A model generated the notes under the pieces. That model saw nothing but the letters and a program-made list of their open reading frames with translations, had not been told where the DNA came from and did no database searches. Made by a program: the position numbers and the translations under genes. Positions 57,704 through 64,000 of a stretch of 64,000 nt of DNA are shown one piece after another; position 1 is the first letter of the stretch, and the number at the start of each line of letters is the position of its first letter. Origin of the DNA: Hyphomicrobiales bacterium (GTDB taxonomy: Bacteria; Pseudomonadota; Alphaproteobacteria; Rhizobiales; JAJFHB01); assembly GCA_021775755.1 (NCBI GenBank), contig JAJFHE010000007.1, forward strand, positions 40,442 through 104,441, written 5' to 3'.

Positions 57704-59095
57704 ATGAAGCTCTGGTCTGCGATGTCTGCGGGGGCCGTGGCCCGCTCCGCAGCGTTTTTTGTGATTGCCCTGGCACTGTCCGGTAGTTTGGCGATCGTGC
57801 CCGCGTCGGCCCGCAAGCTGGTTGAAGGCGTCGGAACCTTCGAGCTTGAAAACGGCATGCAGGCGGTTGTGATCCCCGATCACCGCGCACCCGTGGTGAC
57901 GCACATGGTGTGGTACCGGGTCGGCTCGGCGGATGAACTGCCCGGCGAATCGGGCATTGCGCATTTCCTCGAACATCTCCTGTTCCAGGGCACCGAGACC
58001 ATTCCGCCCGGCGAGTTTTCCAAAATCATCGCGCGCAATGGCGGCCAGGACAATGCGTTCACGTCTTATGACTACACCGGCTATTATCAGCGCGTCGCAC
58101 GTGACCGCCTCGACCTTGTCATGGGGCTTGAGGCCGACCGCATGATCAACATCGTACTGCGCGATGAAGAAGTCCTACCCGAGCGCGACGTTGTCATCGA
58201 GGAGCGCCGCTCGCGGACCGATAACAACCCCGGCCGCCGGCTCGGCGAGCAGATGGACGCGGTGTTCTATCTCTCCCATCCCTACGGCACGCCGATCATC
58301 GGCTGGAAACACGAGATCGAGGAACTCAACACTGAGCAGGCCGCGGCGTTCTACGAAAAATTCTATGCCCCCAACAATGCCATCCTCATCGTCGCCGGCG
58401 ATGTGACGGTGGACGAAGTCCGGGCTTTGGCTGAAAAGCACTACGGGCCCATTGCCTACAACCCCGATATCCGCCAACGCCGGCGTTCGCAGGAGCCGCC
58501 GCATCAGGCGGCCCGCCGCGTCACTCTGCGCGATGCGCGCGTTACCACTTCGCAGTTCCGCCGCCAGTATCTGACGCCGAGCTACCGTACCGCGGAACCG
58601 GGCGAGGGCCCGGCACTGGAAGTGCTCGGCCAGCTCTTCGGTGGTGGGTCGACCAGCCGCCTCTATCGCGAACTCATCATCAAGCGCCGCCTTGCGGTGA
58701 GCGCCGGTGCCTGGTTCTACGGCGACTCTCTGGACAGCGGGTCGGTCGGCCTCTACGGCGCTCCGGCACCGGGCACAAACGTCGAGGAGCTCGAGGCGGC
58801 GTTCGACGAAATGATCGCCGACCTGCTCGAAAACGGCGTCTCGGCAGAAGAGGTCGAGCACGCCAAGAACATTCTCATAGCCGACACGATCTACGCCATC
58901 GACAGCCAGTCGCGTCTGGCGCGCATATTCGGCGTTGCACTGACCAGCGGCCAAAGTGTCGAAGATGTGCAGGAATGGCCGAACCGCGTCGAGGCCGTCA
59001 CCGCCGCTGAGGTGGAAGCCGTCGCGGGCAAGTATCTGCGCATAGAGGCAAGCGTTACCGGTCTCCTTTTGAAGAGTGAAGAGGCCTCACAGTGA
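57704..59095 (+). CDS. M16 zinc peptidase, catalytic partner
   Basis: Secreted or periplasmic insulinase-family peptidase, 463 residues from the ATG at 57704. Signal peptide about residues 1-36 (ends PASA). The inverted zinc motif is H87-FLE90-H91 (IAHFLEHLLFQGT), with NAFTSYDYTGYY and the downstream Glu in VVIEERRSRTDNNPG. The second M16 domain carries the GGGSTSRLYREL segment. It overlaps the next M16 gene by 4 nt (GTGA). The pair should form a heterodimer with one active site, like mitochondrial processing peptidase. Confidence 0.92.
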   Translation: MKLWSAMSAGAVARSAAFFVIALALSGSLAIVPASARKLVEGVGTFELENGMQAVVIPDHRAPVVTHMVWYRVGSADELPGESGIAHFLEHLLFQGTETIPPGEFSKIIARNGGQDNAFTSYDYTGYYQRVARDRLDLVMGLEADRMINIVLRDEEVLPERDVVIEERRSRTDNNPGRRLGEQMDAVFYLSHPYGTPIIGWKHEIEELNTEQAAAFYEKFYAPNNAILIVAGDVTVDEVRALAEKHYGPIAYNPDIRQRRRSQEPPHQAARRVTLRDARVTTSQFRRQYLTPSYRTAEPGEGPALEVLGQLFGGGSTSRLYRELIIKRRLAVSAGAWFYGDSLDSGSVGLYGAPAPGTNVEELEAAFDEMIADLLENGVSAEEVEHAKNILIADTIYAIDSQSRLARIFGVALTSGQSVEDVQEWPNRVEAVTAAEVEAVAGKYLRIEASVTGLLLKSEEASQ

Positions 59096-60477
59096 GCCGC
59101 ACGATCCAGGACAAACCGGAGACCACCTCAATGTCGGATGCATTCACAAAGTTACTTGCTCGCGGTCTGGCGGCACTGGTTTTGACGGTCGGGCTTATCC
59201 AGGCTGCCGCGGCGTTTGAAATCCAGGAAATCACCACTGAGCGCGGTATCACCGTCTGGCTTGTCGAGGAGCACACCATCCCGCTGATCGCCATGCGGTT
59301 TGCCTTTAGCGGCGGCGCCGCGAACGATGCGGTCGACCGGCAGGGGCTGGCGACGGTGCTGTCGGCCATGCTCGATGAGGGCGCCGGCGATCTCGATTCA
59401 CAGGCCTTTCAGACGGCGATTGCCGCCTCCGCCGTCAAGCTTTCTTTCGACACGGGCCGCGATAATTTCTTCGGCACTTTCCAGACCCTGAGCCGCAACC
59501 GCGATGGCGCATTTGAACTGCTGCGCCTCGCCATTAACGAGCCGCGCTTTGACGCAGAGCCCCTGTCGCGCATGCAGGCGCAGTTAGGCGAGGTCTTGCG
59601 GCGCAAACAGTTCGAACCGGAATCCGTGGCAATTCGCAACTGGATGGAAACCGCTTTCGGCGATCACCCCTATGCCCGCGATCCCGATGGCACGGTCGAG
59701 GGTGTCGGCGCGGTAACGCCGGACGACCTGCGGGACCTGAGAGCGCGCCTGTTTGCGCGCTCGGGTTTGACCATTTCAGTTGTCGGTGACATAGACGCGC
59801 CGACGATTTCCGCTCTGGTCGACACCGTTTTCGGATCCTTGCCCGAGGCAAGCGGCATGGCGGAAATCTCCAGCGCCGACGTCGAAGCAGGACCCGTCCG
59901 CAACCTCATCGACATGGATATCCCGCAAACGGTCATCCAGTTCGGTCATTCAGGCATCCTGCGCGACGACCCCGATTTCATCCCCGCCTATGTCATGAAC
60001 TACGTCCTCGGTGGCGGCGGTCTGACATCCCGTCTGACGGAAGAAATCCGCGAGAAGCGGGGGCTCACCTATTCGGTCTATTCCTACCTGTCGCCCATGG
60101 ATGAAGCCGGCCTGGTGCTCGGCTCCGTTGCAACGCAGAACGCACGTGCCAGCGAAGCGCTTCGGCTTGTCGAGCAAGAAATCGCGCGCATGGCGGAGGG
60201 CGGCCCGAGCGAGGAAGAGCTGAGCGAAGCAAAGACCTATCTCACCGGCTCCTATGCCCTGCGCTTCGATACCGGCTCCAAGATTGCCGGCCAGTTGCTT
60301 GGCATCCAGCTCGAGAATCTCGGCATCGACTATGTGGAGAAACGCAATTCGCTGATTGAGGCGGTCACACTCGAAGATGTCAGGCGCATTGCCCGCGATC
60401 TTCTCAAGCCCGACAATCTCATTGTGACACTTGTCGGCCGCCCGGTTGGCATTGAGCCGGCAAGCGCGGCGCAGTAA
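59092..60477 (+). CDS. M16 peptidase-like protein, non-catalytic partner
   Basis: 461 residues if the GTG that overlaps the previous stop is used; an ATG at 59131 with GGAG upstream would give 448. Signal peptide-like hydrophobic segment (GLAALVLTVGLIQAAAAF). M16 fold is clear, but the zinc motif HxxEH is replaced by GLATVLSAMLDEG, so it cannot bind zinc. It keeps the substrate-side motif EKRGLTYSVYSYLSPM and GGGGLTSRLTEEI. It therefore acts as the regulatory half of a heterodimer with the product of the preceding gene. Confidence 0.9.
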   Translation: MSRTIQDKPETTSMSDAFTKLLARGLAALVLTVGLIQAAAAFEIQEITTERGITVWLVEEHTIPLIAMRFAFSGGAANDAVDRQGLATVLSAMLDEGAGDLDSQAFQTAIAASAVKLSFDTGRDNFFGTFQTLSRNRDGAFELLRLAINEPRFDAEPLSRMQAQLGEVLRRKQFEPESVAIRNWMETAFGDHPYARDPDGTVEGVGAVTPDDLRDLRARLFARSGLTISVVGDIDAPTISALVDTVFGSLPEASGMAEISSADVEAGPVRNLIDMDIPQTVIQFGHSGILRDDPDFIPAYVMNYVLGGGGLTSRLTEEIREKRGLTYSVYSYLSPMDEAGLVLGSVATQNARASEALRLVEQEIARMAEGGPSEEELSEAKTYLTGSYALRFDTGSKIAGQLLGIQLENLGIDYVEKRNSLIEAVTLEDVRRIARDLLKPDNLIVTLVGRPVGIEPASAAQ

Positions 60478-60566
60478 TTCGCGCCGGCTTTTCGCCGCCG
60501 CCTTTTTTGTGACGCGCGCTTGAGAATCCGAATAGGTTGAAGGTGTATTCGGGAGCATACGTCGCA

Positions 60567-61892
60567 ATGCCCTATTTGCAGGACATATCAGGTTGCCTTT
60601 CCGGTCGTGCCGGCGCGGATGGGCTTGCCTCCGGTACGCTCGAGACCGTACTCGACGAGGCCGCGCAGGCGCTTGAGACGGTGCGCGAATGGCACCGTAG
60701 CGGCAAGCTGCCGCTGCTGGCGCTGCCGGCAAAAACCGACGATCTTGAAGACTGCCGCCGCGCCGTCCGCGCCCTGCTGCGCGGCGCCAGCGATGTTGTG
60801 ATCTTCGGTACGGGTGGCTCGAGCCTTGGTGCGCAGGCGCTTGCCCAACTGGCCGGATGGCGGGTCGCCGGCCGCGGTTGGCATGATCCCGAGAGCCCCG
60901 CGCCAGTCGTCCATTTCGCCGACAATCTCGACCCGGCGACCATGGAGCGGGTGTTGCACGGCCTCGATCTCAAGACGACTCGATTTCTTGTGATTTCGAA
61001 GTCAGGCAACACGCCGGAAACGGTCATTCAGATGTTGGCCGCGCTCGACGCGTTGAAACACGCAGAACTCGGCTGGAACATCGAGCATCACTTTCTCGCG
61101 CTCACCGAGCCCGGATCGATGGACACCAACGCCGTTCGGCGCTTGTGCGGGTTGCATGATATCCCGGTGCTCGACCACGATCCGGACGTTGGCGGCCGCT
61201 ATTCCGTTTTGTCGAATGTGGGTGTGCTGCCGGCGCTGATGTTCGGGCTCGACCCTGAAGCGTTGCGCGCCGGCGCCGCTGAACCACTACAGTCCGTGCT
61301 CGACGGCAGGCCGCCCGGAGAGTGTGCCCCGGCACTTGGCGCGGCACTGCAGGTCGCCTTCGCCCGTTCCGGCGCCCGCACTACGAGCGTGCTCATGCCC
61401 TACAGCGATCGGCTCAGGCTTCTCGCCAACTGGTTCGTACAATTGTGGGCTGAAAGTCTCGGCAAGAACGGCCTCGGCACGACACCGATTGCCGCCGCCG
61501 GCCCCCTCGACCAGCACAGCCAGATGCAGTTGTTTCTCGATGGTCCGAACGACAAGCTGTTTACCGTGCTGACGTTGGAGCAGGCCAATATCGGGCCGCG
61601 AATCGACGATGCATACGCGGTTGACCCTCTGGTTGGCTATCTTGCCGGCAAGAGCATCGGCGCCCTCGTCGATTGCGAACAGCGAGCCGCGATTGAGACG
61701 CTTATCCGGCGCGGCCGCCCGACCCGGGTTTTCCACATCGAAACGCTCGATGAGCGCGCCATGGGCGCGCTGCTCATGCATTTCATGCTAGAAACAATCA
61801 TTGCGGGACAGCTGCTCGGTGTTGATCCGTTCGATCAGCCAGCGGTTGAGGAAAGCAAGGTGCTGACCCGCGAATACCTGTCGCAGATGTAG
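60567..61892 (+). CDS. pgi: Glucose-6-phosphate isomerase
   Basis: Interconverts glucose-6-phosphate and fructose-6-phosphate. 441 residues from the ATG at 60567; an in-frame TTG at 60537 would add ten. Sugar-phosphate binding: [16 protein letters not shown] and [16 protein letters not shown]. Conserved later blocks: [20 protein letters not shown] (active-site Arg), [13 protein letters not shown], and [19 protein letters not shown] (catalytic Glu/His zone). It is shorter than the about 550-residue E. coli enzyme and belongs to the compact bacterial form. It lies before mutL, 13 bp apart. Confidence 0.93.
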   Translation: MPYLQDISGCLSGRAGADGLASGTLETVLDEAAQALETVREWHRSGKLPLLALPAKTDDLEDCRRAVRALLRGASDVVIFGTGGSSLGAQALAQLAGWRVAGRGWHDPESPAPVVHFADNLDPATMERVLHGLDLKTTRFLVISKSGNTPETVIQMLAALDALKHAELGWNIEHHFLALTEPGSMDTNAVRRLCGLHDIPVLDHDPDVGGRYSVLSNVGVLPALMFGLDPEALRAGAAEPLQSVLDGRPPGECAPALGAALQVAFARSGARTTSVLMPYSDRLRLLANWFVQLWAESLGKNGLGTTPIAAAGPLDQHSQMQLFLDGPNDKLFTVLTLEQANIGPRIDDAYAVDPLVGYLAGKSIGALVDCEQRAAIETLIRRGRPTRVFHIETLDERAMGALLMHFMLETIIAGQLLGVDPFDQPAVEESKVLTREYLSQM

Positions 61893-61905
61893 GCCCATTG
61901 ACACC

Positions 61906-63756
61906 ATGCGCATCCGGCGCCTGCCTGAAAATCTCATCAACCGTATTGCCGCCGGCGAAGTCGTCGAGCGGCCGTCGAGCGTCGTCAAGGAACTCGTTGA
62001 AAATGCGATCGATGCCGGCGCGCACGACATTGAGATCGTCGTCGAAAGTGGCGGCCGGGTGATGGTACGCGTCAGTGACGACGGTTGCGGCATGAGCGCC
62101 GACGAGCTGGAAGTGGCGGTTGAGCGGCACGCAACGTCAAAACTCTCGGACGAAGCGCTCATGGACATCCGCACCCTCGGCTTTCGCGGCGAGGCGCTGC
62201 CGTCCATCGGCGCGGTATCCCGGCTGACGGTGGCGTCGCGGCCTGAAGGTGCCGAGACGGGATTTGAAATACGTGTCGAGGGCGGCGACGTAACGCGCCC
62301 GAAGCCCTGCGCGATGGCGCGGGGCACCCGGGTAGAGGTTCGCGATCTCTTCTATGCGACGCCCGCCCGGCTCAAGTTTCTGAAATCGGAACGCTCCGAG
62401 ACCATGGCCGCGCAGGACACCGTGAAACGGCTAGCCATGGCGCATGCTGATGTCCGCATCGCGTTCTCGTCGGGCTCTGCCCGCGGCCTCGATTATGCGG
62501 CCAATCCGCAAACCGTCGAAGGCCGCCGCGCGCGGCTCGCCGATGTCATGGGGCGTGAGTTTGCCGAAAACGCACTTGAGATCGACGCCGAACGCGATGG
62601 CGTGCGGCTGTCGGGATTTGCCGCGCTGCCGACGCTGAACCGTGTCAATTCGCAGATGCAGTTCCTGTTCGTCAACGGCAGGCCGGTGCGCGACAAGCTG
62701 CTCTATGGCGCGGTGCGCGGTGCGTACATGGACTTCCTGGCGCGCGACCGGCATGCGCTTGTCGCGCTGTTCATCCAGATCGATCCGCAACAGGTCGACG
62801 TCAATGTGCATCCAACCAAGGCCGAGGTGCGCTTCCGCGACCCGGGCCTCATACGCGGGCTCATTGTCGGCGCCCTCAAGCGCACCCTTGAAGGCGCTGG
62901 CCATCGCGCCTCGACCACCGTTTCCGATGCCGCCCTTGACGCCCTGCGGCCGACAATATCGGGATCGCGGGCATGGATGCATGGATCGGGCACGCGCGGC
63001 GCCTATGACAAGCCGCGCTACGGCTCGACGGGCTTTGCGGAAACCGCCGCCATGTTCAATGCGCCGCTGCCTGAGAATTCCGGTCAAGGGTTGCAGGCGC
63101 CGGGCTTTGCCGAACTCGGCGGCGAAAGCGCCGATGCGTCCGCGGCCCTGGAAGAGGCGCCCGAAGAACTGACGATCCGCCCGCTCGGTGCCGCGCGCGC
63201 CCAGTTGCATGAGAATTACATCGTCGCCCAGACGGTCGATGGCGTTGTCATTGTCGATCAGCACGCAGCCCATGAACGCCTCGTCTATGAGGGGCTCAAG
63301 CAGCAGCTCGACGAGGCCGGTATTGCGCGCCAGCCGCTGCTCGTTCCCGAGATCGTCGAGCTCGAGGGTGACGATGCCGCGCGCCTCCTCGACCACGCGC
63401 ATGAACTGGCGAAATCCGGCCTCATGCTCGACAGTTTCGGCGAGGGTGCCGTTGCGGTGCGCGAAGTGCCCGCGCTGATCGCCGGCGGCGACATCGCCGG
63501 TCTGGTGCGCGACCTTGCCGCCGAAGTGACGGAGATGGAACAGGCGCTCGGGCTGAAAGAGCGCCTCGACCATGTTCTGGCAACCGTTGCCTGCCACGGT
63601 TCGGTGCGCTCGGGCCGCCGCCTCAAGCCTGACGAGATGAATGCCCTTCTGCGCCAGATGGAAGAAACGCCGCATTCGGGCCAGTGCAACCACGGCCGCC
63701 CAACCTATGTCGAGCTCAAGCTCAACGATATCGAGAAGTTGTTCGGGCGTCGTTGA
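61906..63756 (+). CDS. mutL: DNA mismatch repair protein MutL (endonuclease type)
   Basis: 616 residues. N-terminal GHKL ATPase: [40 protein letters not shown] and [15 protein letters not shown]. Transducer domain: [12 protein letters not shown] and [14 protein letters not shown]. The C-terminal dimerisation domain holds the metal-dependent nicking motif [12 protein letters not shown] (DQHA-x2-E-x4-E), [11 protein letters not shown] and CNHGRPT, so this MutL should cut DNA itself, in line with organisms lacking MutH. A Gly/Ala-rich linker (about residues 350-420) joins the two halves. Confidence 0.96.
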   Translation: MRIRRLPENLINRIAAGEVVERPSSVVKELVENAIDAGAHDIEIVVESGGRVMVRVSDDGCGMSADELEVAVERHATSKLSDEALMDIRTLGFRGEALPSIGAVSRLTVASRPEGAETGFEIRVEGGDVTRPKPCAMARGTRVEVRDLFYATPARLKFLKSERSETMAAQDTVKRLAMAHADVRIAFSSGSARGLDYAANPQTVEGRRARLADVMGREFAENALEIDAERDGVRLSGFAALPTLNRVNSQMQFLFVNGRPVRDKLLYGAVRGAYMDFLARDRHALVALFIQIDPQQVDVNVHPTKAEVRFRDPGLIRGLIVGALKRTLEGAGHRASTTVSDAALDALRPTISGSRAWMHGSGTRGAYDKPRYGSTGFAETAAMFNAPLPENSGQGLQAPGFAELGGESADASAALEEAPEELTIRPLGAARAQLHENYIVAQTVDGVVIVDQHAAHERLVYEGLKQQLDEAGIARQPLLVPEIVELEGDDAARLLDHAHELAKSGLMLDSFGEGAVAVREVPALIAGGDIAGLVRDLAAEVTEMEQALGLKERLDHVLATVACHGSVRSGRRLKPDEMNALLRQMEETPHSGQCNHGRPTYVELKLNDIEKLFGRR

Positions 63757-63889
63757 TTCAACTATGCTTGTCTTTTCGTTTTCTGCACGGATCAGGCGAA
63801 TCACCCCTGTCTTTTCCCTGAAGCCTGAACGGATGCTCGGGCCTGAACGCCCGAATGATACCAAGGGCGGCAATTATTGACCCGTTTCA

Positions 63890-63984
63890 CCGGGATGATT
63901 TTACCCTCCGGCAAGGCGCGTACTGCGCCGCGGTACAGGTACCGTAAGCAGTACGCAACGCTGCGGGAGGGCAAAAGCACCCGG
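63890..63984. repeat. Nested inverted repeat (95 bp) downstream of mutL
   Basis: Left arm 63890-63926 and right arm 63948-63984 are imperfect inverted repeats; the innermost 8-9 bp (CGTACTGC/GCAGTACG) and the CCCTCC/GGAGGG block match exactly. The 21-nt centre contains its own hairpin CGGTAC-AG-GTACCG (63931-63944). The element has no coding potential and looks like a REP/BIME-type or miniature mobile repeat; it could also end the mutL transcript. Confidence 0.7.
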
Positions 63985-64000
63985 CCTGCGGTGGGCCATT

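Noticed and set aside
62431..63873. Long open frame antisense to mutL (480 codons)
   Set aside because: GC-rich third positions open antisense frames. Its translation shows no family features, while the plus strand encodes a complete MutL.

Overview
The window is a GC-rich, gene-dense stretch of bacterial chromosome with 52 protein-coding genes and no rRNA, tRNA, CRISPR array, transposase or phage gene that I can support. The gene content points to an alphaproteobacterium: a short HisG with HisZ beside HisS, a TipF-like degenerate EAL protein, CheZ-like proteins of the alphaproteobacterial type, a DUF3035 (BamF-like) lipoprotein between lspA and a pair of M16 peptidases, an endonuclease-type MutL, a CIRCE operator at groESL, and sites resembling the CtrA box (TTAA-N7-TTAA). 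I cannot name the genus.

Layout. 1-3.7 kb: the end of a urease cluster, with a gamma/beta fusion, alpha, UreG and UreD; ureE and ureF are not in view. 3.9-8.5 kb: a SAM methyltransferase, then a probable quaternary-amine demethylation module (MttB-family methyltransferase and GcvT-like protein) with a divergent LysR regulator. A 157-bp element with inverted-repeat ends lies between the two enzymes. 8.6-24 kb: small-molecule carbon metabolism, comprising a UraA-type permease, class III aminotransferase, glycerate 2-kinase, a lutABC-like lactate operon with an uncharacterised Cys-motif protein and an FAH hydrolase, a cytochrome c, and glcDEF plus malate synthase A (glycolate to glyoxylate to malate). 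24-27 kb: EamA transporter, diheme cytochrome c, CheZ-like protein and a small membrane protein.

27.5-31.6 kb holds the most unusual locus: a two-gene operon of an HTH protein and a 1085-residue repeat-CHAT protein with an intact His/Cys pair. 31.8-34.2 kb: a symporter and membrane desaturase pair. 34.4-41 kb: hisS-hisZ-hisG, a class II aldolase, an anchored protein of unknown function and a CelD/BcsL-type acyltransferase. 41-47.8 kb: groESL, an M20 deacylase, a sigma-54 activator with a degenerate receiver, and a second class III aminotransferase.

48-51.5 kb is motility-related: TipF-like protein, a HAD hydrolase, a second CheZ-like protein and CheY. CtrA-like sites lie upstream of tipF and cheY. 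51.8-63.8 kb is largely housekeeping and envelope: MaoC hydratase, ribF, ileS, lspA, DUF3035 lipoprotein, an active/inactive M16 pair, pgi and mutL. The window ends in a strong nested inverted repeat.

No genomic island is evident. The best candidates for something not well described are the HTH/CHAT operon, the Ada-like Cys-motif protein in the lut operon, the aldolase-linked anchored protein, and the two palindromic elements. All functions are inferred by eye from motifs and context; no database search was run.
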